NCBI GenBank assembly: GCA_008704415.1 | Contig: VXIS01000317.1 | Coordinates: 1-55,415 of the forward strand | Origin: Sphaerosporella brunnea | Lineage: Eukaryota; Ascomycota; Pezizomycetes; Pezizales; Pyronemataceae | Reading direction: 5' to 3' | DNA: 55,415 nt | Position numbers and translations under genes: made by a program | Shown here: piece by piece, positions 10,545-21,099 of the stretch | How the letters are laid out: each line of letters starts with the position of its first letter | Numbering within the stretch: position 1 is the stretch's first letter | Notes under the pieces: model-generated | The model's input: only the letters and a program-made list of their open reading frames with translations | What the model was told of the DNA's origin: nothing | Database searches by the model: none

Positions 10545-12360
10545 CAGTATTGGGGTGCGCGACTTGTGTGGCGATTTTATATGTTTAAGCTTTCGCGGAG
10601 AAGCGAGATCTCGGGCCGTCTATATTTCACCAGATAGTGGTATGTGTTATACTCGAGTAGATGGGGTATTCTGATGGGTAGGGTTGATGGGACTGACAAT
10701 CATAGCGAGTGTTGTGGAATGAAAACAAATAATCAAAATTCACTGCGTCGTATGGAAGCTGCGAGTCGCTTGGTGCTGTCGCACAACCACCTTTCCACCC
10801 AACACTGCCGACTTCTAACGATCGGTGCTGGCGGTGCTGGCAGTGCCAAACAGTCTGGGAATCGGCCTACCTAAATTTTGCTCCCCCAACGGCTCCGACG
10901 GAGGACGGCTCATCAGTTTCTCCCCACTTTTGTAGATATAGACTTGGACTTTTGGACTTGCTTTTCTCTTCGCAAGTAGCCACAGTTGCAGAGACGCAGC
11001 CAGGGTTTCTTTGAGCCGATGGACGCGCGAGGTCAACCCTGTGGCATTGGTGGAAAGCGAATGGCCATCTCTTCCCCAAGACTCGCCACAATCGCTCCCG
11101 ACTATCTCTCTATGCCAGGCACATTGAGAGTCTTTTCTCCCAAGCTGGAGATCCTATTCACAAGAAGGGCAACAGGCTCTTTGAGGCCGCAAGCAGCGCT
11201 TGCCCGTTGCTCGCATCCATGGATCCGAAGTCAGTCCAATCCTGTCGAGGGGATAACCGAGTATAGACTATGTTAGGGTTGGTAGTCAGATTAAGGTTTA
11301 GCGCTAGCGTAGCCGAGCCACAACTGCACCTTAAGTGCAGTTGCGGCGTCACTAGACCTTTACCTTTAATATACACCACTTCGCCCACATCTTAGTGTCG
11401 CTGCGTCCAGAACTTGCTGTCATCAAATCCCACACTGGCCATCACAGCACTGTGGTCCTGGGAATCCGGCTCGGCTATTGCCATCAGCAGTTCAAGAGCC
11501 GGTGACCCACAAGTATATGCTGTTGTTTTTCGAGTGCGCGTAACTGGGTGCTCTACCCCCGCCCATGCTGTTGATATCGACAGGAAATGCCGAGTGATGG
11601 ACGTGAATGGCGTTGTCGATGCGGTCGTGGATCATTGGCTGTTCACAGGGACAAAAAAGGAATTACACCACATAGAGGGCTGAACACTGCGTTCTTTTTG
11701 GGCACATATGGCGACGGGGACGCACGGAAGAAATTCACTGGCATGCTATCTCTCATGGTCGGTTTCTAAATTACAATCTGATGACCTCTGACCAACGCTT
11801 GCGCTTAAACAAATCATCAAATCACACAATACCATCCGTTGCCTTCAATCCAGGCCATGGATTCCAGTCTTGGCCAGCCTGTCTGGCAAAGAACCCAGCG
11901 GGTCATAAGCGGTATCGGCTTAGTTGCTGCCTCGCGTGACAATCACTATTGCATGACGGGGATGTGCGCACGCGCACCAAACGCAGAAGACCGATGGTCG
12001 CGCATCCGGCGAGGGATTGAGCTCCTCACCGGTGCTCCACTCGCGGCCAGAGAGAGGTCAGAATGGTCGTGCATGTTGGTCAGTTTGGTATATGGATCGT
12101 GACGGCGCGGGCGGTGTCGAGTGTTTGACCCGAACCAGCGCACGACGCTTTGGGGTTGGGTGCATCTTCCAACAGTAACCGATAAATGAATTATCTACTA
12201 CTATATAGAGCAAACAGTCGCGCGAGGCGGAAAAACTCGCAGCTATGCGTCTCCGCCGACCCTCGCACGTCAGCAGTACCAACTACCCCTGATATCGTCC
12301 GGGCGCCTCCGCCAGAAAGGTGACGTCCGTTTCCCGCTGTCCAAGCAAAAATAGCGATCC
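10545..12360. other. Intergenic, no recognisable gene
   Basis: Scattered short frames only. One clear structure is CAACTGCAC-CTTAA-GTGCAGTTG (11321-11343), a perfect 9-bp inverted repeat with a 5-nt loop. Confidence 0.5.
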
Positions 12361-12366
12361 TCCACT

Positions 12367-14239
12367 TCACCGGTCACTCTCTAACACGCTTAGAGTGAGC
12401 GTTGTGACTCCCACGTTCCCCGTTATAGCCCTCCACAGACTCTCGCTCAGGAGTATGGGACACTGCTGACCAGGTACCTCCGCCATCACGATGAAATCGG
12501 TATCCGGCAGCCCCAGGGAACTGCGCATCCGCGGCAGTCCCAGCGAACTGCCCATCCGCAGGAGTACCGACGCCAGCGAGCGTTGCCGTGGAATCATGAA
12601 CTCTATGCGTGGCCCTGATCCTCCACTGTGGATGATTGCTCGGATCTCGCCTGTCCGGTTGAATGAAACTGCGTCAGTCGTGTCGGGGGCAGGGGCAGTC
12701 ACTTGGCCTGCGCGGTTGAATGAAACTGGGTCGGTCGTGTCGGGGGCAGGGGCAGTCACTTGGCCTGTGCGGTTGATTGAAACTGCGTCGCTCGAGTCGG
12801 GGGCAGCGACAGTCACTTGGCCTCCGCGGTTGAATGAAACTGCGTCGGTCGTGTCGGGGGCAGCGACAGTCACTTGGCCTCCGCGGTTGAATGAAACTGA
12901 GTCAGTCGTGTCGGGGGCTGCGACAGTCACTTGGCCTGCGCGCTTGAATGAAACTGCGTCAGTCGTGTTGGGGGCAGTCACCTGGCCTGCGCGGTTGAAT
13001 GAAACTGCGTCGGTCGTGTCAGTGGCAGTCACTTGGTCTCCGCGGTTGAACGAAACTTCGTCGGTCGTGTCGGGGGAAGTCACTTGGCCTGCGCGGTTGA
13101 ATGAAACTGCGTCGGTCGTGTCGGGGGCAGCGGCAGTCACTTGGCCTGTGCCGTTGATTGAAACTGCGTCGCTCGAGTCGGGCGCAGCGACAGTGACTTG
13201 AGCCGGCTGCGTGGACGATAGGGCACCCTCGGGCTGTCGCAGCACAGGCACCAGGCTTCCCACGCGCTGTGTCGCGGTGACCGGAACGACCTCTGCTGAA
13301 TAGGAGGCTGAAGAAAACCCTAGACATCCCTCCTCGAGCCGTTTTTCGGCCACCGGGTGCGGCATCCAATGTATGGGCCCAGTTGCTGCTGGTGTGCCAC
13401 TACTCCACTCTTCTGATATTGCGCTTGTCAGCTTAGACGGTGGTGCTGGAGCTGGGATTGATGTTTGTCGTGGTGGTGGTGGTGGTGGTGGTGGTGGTGT
13501 CGCGGCTGTGGGATCATCATCCAAACCCTCGTCTTCGCTGTCATGGACGATCGTCGCTGCCAGGACGCCGCCTTTCTTCGTGTATATCAGTGACTGTACG
13601 GTTGATAGATATCGCTGCTCGCACACTCACCTTCTCAGCCTTCTTTCTTCTACGTTTCTTCGCCTTTGTACTGCGCATGGTGTCCAAGCAAATCCGATGT
13701 ATCAGAGCATCGACTACTTCGCCGGTGAGGAAATGATTTGTACCTGACGTCACATTCCATCTCTCCGCAACTGTATTCGCCAACTTTCTCATCTCTGCCG
13801 GTTTCCACGCGGTGTAGTGGCGCACCAATGGATTCCCCAATTTGCGGCACATCGTCGCGACCCATTGTCGCACATGTGTCATCGACTCGCGGTCGCCCGG
13901 CGCAATACCGATTGCGTCGCAGAGCCAGCTCCGGTCCTTGTACAGTGACTTGCGAGGAGGGGTGTCATCGGCAGGATGCATTTCCGAATCAACCGGTGGC
14001 GGATCAGTTGCCGTGGTTGGCTGCGCGCGGTTGTCGCCGAGATCTTCCCTTCGCGGTACAGAAAGCGAGGGTGTACTTGTCGCAGGCGTGTGATGGTCTC
14101 CGAGAACCTGCGACGAGGACGGGGCTACAGTAGCCTGCTGCACGTGTAAATCGAAGTGGGGTTGTCCCCACAGCGTCGACCGCGAGCACGGCACATCGCC
14201 GCTGCGGTCAGATGTCTGGTAAGCGGGCGCGTACTCCAT
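12367..14239 (-). CDS. Tandem-repeat protein with a basic N-terminal domain, two exons
   Basis: Exon 1 is 14239-13631 and exon 2 is 13575-12367, giving 605 residues. The 55-nt intron (13630-13576) has donor GTGAGT, branch CACTGAT and acceptor GAAG, and falls between codons. The N-terminal part includes WLCDAIGIAPG, VRQWVATMCRKLG and a Lys/Arg cluster (KAKKRRRKKAEK) just before the intron, which could be a nuclear localisation signal. Exon 2 has an acidic stretch (DSEDEGLDDD), a run of nine prolines, and then about ten copies of a 16-19 residue repeat of the form PDTTDAVSFNRAGQVT (residues about 329-512). The C-terminus (about 513-605) is non-repetitive. I do not recognise the family. No signal peptide is seen. 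Nuclear location is an inference from the basic cluster. Confidence 0.68.
12649..13200 (-). repeat. Coding minisatellite of 48-57 bp units
   Basis: Ten in-frame units around CGGTTGAATGAAACTGCGTC (plus strand) encode the PDTTDAVSFNRxGQVT repeat. Unit lengths differ only in steps of 3 bp, so the frame is preserved. That supports selection for an intact protein. Confidence 0.8.
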
Positions 14240-14550
14240 GTTTGTCGCAGTCGTAGGTTTTGATGACGGGTGGGTGGTTGTCGAGGTTGTGTGTAGGGGG
14301 TGGGAGGTGGGAAGGGGTGGTGGGGGGGGGGGGGGTTGGCCGTCGTGAAATGCTCAATATTGACGTGGCTAGTTGGAGGGTTAGGGGTTGCGAGTTGTGT
14401 ATGCAGCCGGGGATTGCCGCATGCGCGAGCAGTTGACAATGAGCGACGTTGGGGCCAGAAAGGAAGTGGATGTTGAATCGGGGTTCTTGGAGTTATGTTG
14501 CGCGGTTGACACCAGGTATGGGGCAAAGCGCTTGAACCCTGGACTTGATA

Positions 14551-15444
14551 CAGTATTGACTCGAGTATAACAGACACCCCCCGTTTTGGGACTAGCGCGG
14601 TTTTGAATGCGCTGACCGAAGAGATCTTGGGCTTCGCGCGTGATAGTCGTACCGCGCCGCGACGTTGTCGGAGGGTAAACATTGCATAATGGGACGAGTA
14701 TATTCGTACGGAAGCAAACGGGATGGAGCTGGCTCAATGGAAAATTGGTATTATGTACTCGATCTCTGACCGACCGGAGAAGTCAATCCTCGTCCCTCCA
14801 ACAAAATGCAATCCCATCATCCTTGTCCTCAACTTCGGTATCGCTCAAGATAGGAAAAGGGTCCTACACGATATACTGGCGCCCTACTCCTTCAGGCCTT
14901 GCACTGCGTCTGCTGCCGGACTCAGAGAGCGCCGAGCCGGCCGAGTCGTGGCGGATGATCGCCGAGCCGGAGGAGGAGTCGTCGTTCATGATCGGAGCTT
15001 TTGGCATGCGTTCCAGCGTTAGCAGGAACGCGGGAAACAGAGACCTTCACGGTGGGTCACCCACAAGTGTCCTGCCTGCCTGCCTGCGCGGCCTCTAGGT
15101 CGCCCTCCAGGCCGTCCTCCTCCGCGCGCAAGAGCTGCTCCGTCTGCCGAGCAGGACGAGTCGTCTCTGGTGACTGCCGAGGCGGAGGTGTCGTGGTCAA
15201 TGATGGCAGCTTTGGAAGAGTGCTAGCATTAGCTGAAGACTTGTGGCTGGCCTCAAAACGGATAGTATAGAGTTCATAGCTATGAGAGAGAGCACGTTCA
15301 GTAGGAAACTCAGAAGGTCTGTGTTTGACTGTCACGCTGGCATTCAGCCTCCCAATATGAACGTTGTCGCGGCAAAGCCGCGCAAGTGCGCTCACAGCGC
15401 TATTCCCAAAATGCGGGGTGTCACTTATACACGACTCGGTCCTC
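14551..15444. mobile_element. Fot1/pogo-like TIR element, family C
   Basis: Imperfect terminal inverted repeats of about 43 bp. The left one contains GACTCGAGTATAACAGACAC (14559-14578) and the reverse-complemented right one GAGTCGTGTATAAGTGACAC (15437-15418); both continue through a CCCC run into TTTTGGGAxTAGCGC. TA dinucleotides lie outside both ends (14549-14550, 15445-15446). Fot1-type elements have TA duplications and TIRs with a similar ACCCCCC block. The interior carries a duplicated GC-rich segment (about 14905-15010 and 15100-15220, sharing the CCGAGTCGT and GATCGGAGCTTT/GATGGCAGCTTT pattern) and no transposase that I can recognise. It is probably non-autonomous. Confidence 0.6.
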
Positions 15445-15527
15445 TAGGCCAACACCCGGACCGTGGATAATACATGTTTCGATATACTTACTCCCCTTTG
15501 TCACTCACGAGTATCCTTACTCTCCTA

Positions 15528-15575
15528 CCGTAGAAACTCGGATAAAAGATACCCCCCCGATTTTGGCAACACTGG
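15528..15575 (+). repeat. Isolated Fot1-like terminus
   Basis: AACTCGGATAAAAGATAC followed by a CCCCCCC run and GATTTTGGC resembles the left terminus of family C at 14559. A TA precedes it at 15526-15527. No partner terminus found. Confidence 0.4.
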
Positions 15576-16069
15576 CATTTTCGGGCGCGCTTAAATGAGA
15601 CGGGCCGAGCGCTAGCGCGGCTTGGCCCGTCAACGTCACACTATGGCTGCTGGGCTAGGAGGCACTCGCCCACAAAACAACGATCCGGACAAGCTGTTAC
15701 CCGGCTGGTACCACACCGAAATTACGTGCAGGCACCATCACCGCGCGAGCTCGCCTGTTGCTACGTTTTTTTACTCTCTATCTTTTTAGCTTTCATTTGA
15801 TTCTATAGTCAAGTTTGTTGGTCAAGGCGCGGTCTTTTTTTTTGTTGGAGTGAAGGCCGGGTAACAGCGTGTCTGGATCATCGTTTTATGGGCTAGTACT
15901 TCACAACAATGAGCGCTCAGGGTATTGCAAAGACCGCCAGTGAAGTCAGAGTGACGTGACGAGGTGGCCGGGACGGTCCATGTTGTTGAATACAGGATTC
16001 TCCGAACTATGCAGGTGTATGCGAGCAGAACAACGTGGTGGTGGTATCTTATTGTATATCTTGAGGGAA
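15576..16069. other. No recognisable feature
   Basis: Contains a GC-rich imperfect palindrome around 15604-15632 (GGGCCGAGCGC...GGCTTGGCCC) and otherwise nothing I can assign. Confidence 0.45.
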
Positions 16070-16245
16070 CAAGTGAACATCCGTGTGGTGACCACACGGT
16101 GTGCAGTCATTAGTACAGCGCCACTTAATGTAAAGACATACGTACGTTGCAGTCAAGGAGTATGTGTGTGAAACACGGCGCAGTTGCTTTCATTCAGTGT
16201 CGTCGCGATGGCTCCTCCACGGCTCCGCTCCAGAATGATAGAGAT
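16070..16245 (-). repeat. Dispersed repeat D, copy 1
   Basis: The reverse complement aligns along about 175 bp with 32095-32325 and 36608-36755. Shared blocks are GGAGCGGAGCCGTGGAG, AATGAAAGCAACTGCGCC and a terminal inverted repeat CCGTGTGGT-G-ACCACACGG (16081-16099). Confidence 0.8.
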
Positions 16246-16390
16246 GTGCAGTGGCTTCACTCCAAAATCCGACGATGCTTGAGCCTCCGGAAAAGCCACC
16301 GTAACACGCCACCGAACAATGCCACACCAACTGCATCATATAGTGAATGGCTCAGTATATATCACATCGCAAAACAACAACAACAACAAC

Positions 16391-16841
16391 TGTCACGGCG
16401 CAAGGTTAAGTGAAGGCTCGGCGTTAGGGTTAGGGTGTCACGTGACGCGTGGCACCGCGGTCACGTGACGGCGGGTATATATAGAGCGGCTTCGTTTGGT
16501 TTGTTCTTTCTTTCTTTCCTTCTTTCTTCACTGAACCTTTCTACCACAATCCAAGCACATCTGTTCACCTTCTCGAACCTTGTCTTGAATCGGCACCTCT
16601 TAGTCTTCGTCCCGAACCCCGTCCGACGCACGTGCTCAACACGCCCGGATCCCGACTCCGATCTCCGACTCCCGTATCAGAACCTCGCTTGCGACTCGAC
16701 TCCGATCCCGACTTCCGTACTCGAACCTCGCCTCCGACTCGACTCCGATCCCCGTACGCAACCCCCATCTCCGACCCATAACCTCCGACCGCACAAGTAC
16801 CTTGGGCCCCCTCCGACTACCCTCCGACCTATACCGTTACA
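16391..16841 (+). promoter_or_regulatory. LTR-like promoter with paired E-boxes and a telomere-like motif
   Basis: Begins TGTCACGGCGCAAGG and ends CCGTTACA, the TG...CA form of an LTR. It shares with the Ty3 LTR at 54187-54469 an ordered module: AAGGTTAAG, GGCTCGGCG, TTAGGGTTAGGG (16424-16435), then two perfect palindromes GTCACGTGAC (16437-16446 and 16460-16469). TATATATAG follows at 16476-16484 and then a CT-rich leader. CACGTG boxes are classic bHLH targets. The module lies 0.4 kb upstream of the acidic-repeat gene and is probably its promoter. Confidence 0.65.
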
Positions 16842-16908
16842 ACAACAACGCGTGAGTCGATCGATTTTTCCTCCGCTACCTTGCAATGCTAACCTTGCAT
16901 CCGACAGA

Positions 16909-17928
16909 ATGACAATCGCCGAAGAGTACGCCGTGTTCGGCCTCGCCGCCCCTCAAGGAAACGAGCCGAAGTTCCATGTCGAGCTGGTCATATTCATCAC
17001 CGGCCAGGGGTGGGAAATCTATCACCCCAAGCACAAGAAGACGACTGGTTCGAAGACCGCGTGGGCTAGGGTCCTGACCGTTGCCTTTAACCGGCTTTCG
17101 CTGAGCACTTGGCACCGCACCGTGTTCGCTGGTCTGCGCGTTGTGGCCGATGGCAACCACCTCTACCGATTCGGGTCGCAGATGTGGACGATGGGGAACA
17201 GGAGCCAGAGGCACTTCGGCGTCCGGGCGATTCAGCCGTTGCCACAGCGCCCAGTGCTGGACCTGCCCGAGGAACCCCAAGCCAACGAAGACCGCGGCGC
17301 TGATCTCTACGCACTTTCCGATGATGAGGATGAAGATGGCGGAGCTGGTGCTGGATTCGATCCTCGCGATGAACTTCTTTCGGATGATGAGGATGACGGT
17401 CGCGGGGCTGCACTTCTTTCGGATGATGAGGATGACGGTCTCGGAGCTGCACTTCTTTCGGATGATGAGGATGACGGTCTCGGAGCCGCACTTCTTTCGG
17501 ATGATGAGGATGACGGCAGCGGAGCTGCACTTGTTTCGGATGATGAGGACGATGAGGATAACGGTCGTGGAATTGTTTCTGGATTGGATGTTCGTCGCAC
17601 TGAACTCAACGAGGCCCTTCGTCGCGCTGAACTCAACGAGGCCCTTCGTCGCACTGAACTCAACGAAGCCATTCGTCGCGCCACGGAGTTGAACTTGGCA
17701 GATGTGATGGACCTCCTCAAGACCGCTATCAGCTCCTTCCACGAGCACAGCCAGCTCGCGGGCCAAGCCAAACTTACCGAAATCCTCAGCAACAGGGACG
17801 CGGACGCGGACGCCGCTGAACTCTTCGTGAAGAACTACCAGGACAAGATGATGAAGTTCAAGGCTGACTGTGTCATTAACACGCTGAGTTTGTTGGAGGG
17901 CAGGGTTAAGGTCGTTTTGTCGTCGTAA
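16909..17928 (+). CDS. Acidic-repeat protein, intact member of a local gene family
   Basis: ATG at 16909 directly follows a 56-nt 5'UTR intron (16852-16907: donor GTGAGT, branch TGCTAAC, acceptor GACAG), which decides the start. The product is 339 residues. Residues 1-125 form a non-repetitive domain with GWEIYHPKHKK, WARVLTVAFNRLSLS and VFAGLRVVADGNHLYRFGS. Residues about 134-224 contain five copies of an LLSDDEDDGxGAA repeat plus one variant. Residues about 229-260 have three 9-residue copies of RRTELNEAL, followed by a predicted helical C-terminus. No signal peptide or membrane segment. The family is unknown to me. It could be a host gene under an LTR-derived promoter or the sole ORF of a non-autonomous LTR element; no 3' LTR is seen downstream. 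Decayed relatives lie at 18482-20155, 47100-48019 and 49455-50330. Confidence 0.75.
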   Translation: MTIAEEYAVFGLAAPQGNEPKFHVELVIFITGQGWEIYHPKHKKTTGSKTAWARVLTVAFNRLSLSTWHRTVFAGLRVVADGNHLYRFGSQMWTMGNRSQRHFGVRAIQPLPQRPVLDLPEEPQANEDRGADLYALSDDEDEDGGAGAGFDPRDELLSDDEDDGRGAALLSDDEDDGLGAALLSDDEDDGLGAALLSDDEDDGSGAALVSDDEDDEDNGRGIVSGLDVRRTELNEALRRAELNEALRRTELNEAIRRATELNLADVMDLLKTAISSFHEHSQLAGQAKLTEILSNRDADADAAELFVKNYQDKMMKFKADCVINTLSLLEGRVKVVLSS

Positions 17929-18481
17929 TCAGTCACGTCTAGTTAGAAAAATGTTCATCTATGTTGAGATTCATTGATAAGCACGAGTGAGAACAATTGA
18001 TTGGAGGAATGACATACGGTGATCGAATACCGAGTGATATTGAGTGAGGCTTCAATCGATATATATATACGCCTGTTAGACAGCAACAATACAACTACTG
18101 CTCCCATCCCATCACCATCTTCGCCGACGCCTGACCTCCAGAACCTCGTCTACTCCAAAACCTGGTCTCTACTCCAAAACCTGGTCCACTCCACAACCTC
18201 GTCTACCTTCAACAAACTTTGCTGTTCCCATCCTATCACCATCCACAACGACTTCGCCGACGCTTGACCTTCACAACCTCGTCTACTTTAAACATTTCAC
18301 TGCTTGTATACAATCAACCCCATATCGACATCCCACACCGCCTTGCGTCCAGAAAACAGAAACCCGCACCCGCCAAGACACCTACAATCCCCCCTTCCAA
18401 TACACGCACAAACCCCAGTAAGTCTCTTGGCATCGTCTTGTCTACATACCGCTGAACAAGATCGTTAGTTTCCTCCTTAAG
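17929..18481 (+). other. Leader region of the second family copy
   Basis: A TATATATATA box at about 18060-18069 is followed by a CT-rich leader with an internal duplication of about 70 bp (18098-18165 and 18218-18292). A 64-nt intron candidate at 18418-18481 (donor GTAAGT, branch GCTGAAC, acceptor TTAAG) ends immediately before an ATG at 18482. The last 170 bp match 46966-47143 upstream of the third copy, where the acceptor is lost (TTAAG replaced by TGGAA). Confidence 0.5.
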
Positions 18482-20155
18482 ATGCGAGATGTTCGACTGT
18501 CTGCGGTTGCCTCGCAAGAATGTTGTCGCGCGTCATCTTGCTGATCAACGTGCGAGGCTTCATCGCGAGAAGCCGTGATCCTGGATGCCGTAGTTGAGCC
18601 AGCCGAAGATGCCGTGTCGAGATCACTGGGCGGAACGGGACATGATCTACCATCCCAACAGCGAGACTGGCTCGCAGAGTATGTGGGCTAGGGTTCTCAC
18701 GGTTGCTTTTAACCACCTGTCGCTGAGCACTCGGTACCGTGATGTGTTCGCCGGTCTGCACGTTGTGGCCGCGGGCAACAACCTTTACCGATTCGGGGGT
18801 CGCAGATGTGGACGATTGGGTACAGGAGCCAGAGGCACTTCGGCACCCGGGCGCTTCAGCCGTTGCCACAGGGCCCAGTGCGGGAGTTGCCCGAGGAACT
18901 CCAAGCTAACGAAGACCGCGGCGCTGATCGCTATGCACTTTCCGATGATGAGGATGACGCTCGCGGAGCTGGTGCCAGACTTTCTCCGGCCGAGTGTGGT
19001 GTCGTTCGATCCGATCTCGAAACGACTTGGGACCCAGCAAAAGAATGGAGCTGGGAGGGGCGGGAGGGTTGGGGCCCGCTCCACACTTCGGAATTACCCC
19101 GGTGCCGGATTCTCCTGTCGTCGGCTTGGACTTTTCGGATGATGAGGATGACGGTCGCGGAGCTGGTGCTGCATTCGATCCTCGGGATGCACTTCTTTCG
19201 GATGATGAGGATGACGGTCGCGGAGCTGGTGCTGCATTCGATCCTCGGGATGCACTTCTTTCGGATGATGAGGATGACGGTCGCGGAGCTGGTGCTGCAT
19301 TCGATCCTCGGGATGCACTTCTTTCGGATGATGAGGATGACGGTCGCGGAGCTGGTGCTGCATTCGATCCTCGGGATGCACTTCTTTCGGATGATGAGGA
19401 TGACGGTCGCGGAGCTGGTGCTGCATTCGATCCTCGGGATGCACTTCTTTCGGATGATGAGGATGACGGTCGCGGAGCTGGTGCTGCATTCGATCCTCGG
19501 GATGCACTTCTTTCGGATGATGAGGATGACGGTCGCGGAGCTGGTGCCAGACTTTCTCCGGCCGAGTGTGGTGTCGTTCGATCCGATCTCGAAACGACTT
19601 GGGACCCAGCAAAAGAATGGAGCTGGGAGGGGCGGGAGGGTTGGGGCCCGCTCCACACTTCGGAATTACCCCGGTGCCGGATTCTCCTGTCGTCGGCGTG
19701 TACTTTTCGGATGATGAGGATGACGGTCGCGGAGCTGATGCTGCATTCGATCCTCGGGATGCACTTCTTTCGGATGATGAGGATGACGGTCGCGGAGCTG
19801 GTGTCAGACTTTCTCCGGCCGAGTGTGGTGTCGTTCGATCCGATCTCGAAACGACTTGGGACCCAGCAAAAGAATGGAGCTGGGAGGGGCGGGAGGGTTG
19901 GGGCCCGCTCCACACTTCGGAATTACCCCGGTGCCGGATTCTCCTGTCGTCGGCGTGGACTTTTCGGATGATGAGGATGACGGTCGCGGAGCTGGTGCTG
20001 CATTCGATCCTCAGGATGCACTTCTTTCGGATGATGAGGATGACGGTCGCGGAGCTTGTGCCAGACTTCCTCCGGCCGAGTGTGGTGTCGTTCGATCGAA
20101 CGCCATGAATGCTGTACGCCAGGCGGAGACATCGAGTGTATCGGGCTGGACGAGG
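18482..20155 (+). pseudogene. Acidic-repeat family, copy 2, amplified and frameshifted
   Basis: From 18600 the frame encodes MIYHPNSETGS, WARVLTVAFNHLSLS and DVFAGLHVVAAGNNLYRFG, clearly paralogous to residues 30-100 of the intact gene. The frame breaks in a G run (GGG in the intact gene, GGGGG here near 18794) and continues in another frame with RSQRHFGTRALQPLPQ and ALSDDEDDARG. Downstream, a G-rich module of about 185 bp is inserted three times plus one partial copy (starting near 18966, 19542, 19797 and 20052), and a 63-bp SDDEDD unit is amplified between them. Each module insertion shifts the frame. A long antisense ORF (19913-18906) is an artefact of the same repeats. I regard it as non-functional at the protein level. 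Confidence 0.7.
19136..19550 (+). repeat. 63-bp coding repeat, six near-identical units plus a partial one
   Basis: Units start at 19136, 19199, 19262, 19325, 19388, 19451 and 19514 (partial) and encode SDDEDDGRGAGAAFDPRDAL (20 of 21 residues). The six full units appear identical base for base, which means very recent amplification or ongoing homogenisation. Confidence 0.92.
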
Positions 20156-20182
20156 TGACTGGACGGTGTACCTTCGGCAGTT

Positions 20183-20581
20183 GTGGGAGGTCTAGATACG
20201 CAATCTGTACTAATTGTGACCGGCCCTAGCAACCGGGGACCTCGCTTTCTCCCGTCTATGTCCACGGTTCGGCGTTCGGTGGTAAAAGAGCTGGACTGGA
20301 AGCGCCTTGGATGGCGGTCGGTTGCGGATCTGTTCATAAAGAACAAGGCCACGCCAGCCATCCTGCTTTTTCAACGGAGTGTCAGGGCTGGGATGCTGCC
20401 GGCGCTTTCGCGAGCGGATGATCAGGATGGCCCAGATGTTATCTTCACCGGGAGAGTAGTGGGTGGCATCCCCTTTTCATGTTCTTGCGAGCCTGTTTCT
20501 TTCCTTTGTCATCTGGTTTATGCCACTTTTCGCTCGTTCAGTTTTTTTTTGGTATTTTGTGTTGCAGCAGTTGACCGTTGA
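20183..20581 (+). pseudogene. Possible LINE ORF2 C-terminal remnant
   Basis: The frame contains SVADLFIKNKATPAILLFQR followed by SVRAGMLP. This resembles the Tad1 ORF2 end seen elsewhere in the window (TEAILGFLTSTQVGKWP at 42.9 kb). The following AT-rich segment (CCTTTTC...CTTTCCTTTGTCATCTGG) resembles the 3' UTR of copy 4. The family hairpin is absent, so this may be another LINE family or a chance match. Confidence 0.35.
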
Positions 20582-20679
20582 GATAGCATCACTAAGGGGG
20601 AGGACAGGTCGAGAGCGGGGGCCTGCCGTCATTGGGTACGGTCCCACAGACCAGATAAATCCGTTTATGAACCAATGAA

Positions 20680-21099
20680 TATGCAATCGCCACGAGTTAC
20701 AGAGCCACAGCTCATAAGCATCGACGTTTGGAGCCTAAGTGATTTCTTAGGTACTGTGTGTTGCTTTCTCGCTTGCATTCGGAGACGATTATGCAGGTCT
20801 GCCGCAGCAACCCGGCAATGTTATGTGGCGTGCAGTGCTCTGACCGAGCAGGCTGCTTGGGCATACGCTGGAGAATTCAACTGGCCAATTGATGTCTCCG
20901 TGTTGTTGCGTCTTCTGTTTGTTTATCTATTTGGCCGTGACTAGATTGAATCGCGGGGTGGCTTATGGAGTACAATTGATTTCCATGCTGTGCCGAAATG
21001 AATGTCCACATAGGCGGCACTTCCTGCGGTATGCAGTGCAATCTACACCGTGGTATAGGTAGAGCTTGAACTGTAACAGCCCCCTAGCCCTGGCCCCAT
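20680..21099. other. No recognisable feature
   Basis: Short frames only, no motif. Confidence 0.45.

Noticed and set aside
12491..13201. Plus-strand ORF of 236 codons with WPARLNETASVVSGA repeats
   Set aside because: Antisense to the minus-strand repeat gene, which has a phase-consistent intron and a non-repetitive N-terminal domain.
16424..16435. Chromosome end (TTAGGGTTAGGG)
   Set aside because: Only two telomere units, located inside an LTR-like promoter and repeated in the same context at 54.2 kb; not a telomere tract.
16876..17766. Minus-strand ORF of 296 codons opposite the acidic-repeat gene
   Set aside because: It is antisense to GAT/GAG-rich repeats, which lack stops when reversed (Ile/Arg/Lys-rich). 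The plus frame has the intron, start context and paralogues.
18906..19913. Minus-strand ORFs of 241-335 codons (Ser- or His/Pro-rich repeats)
   Set aside because: Shadows of the 63-bp and G-rich module repeats; composition is a direct reverse reading of the SDDEDD units.
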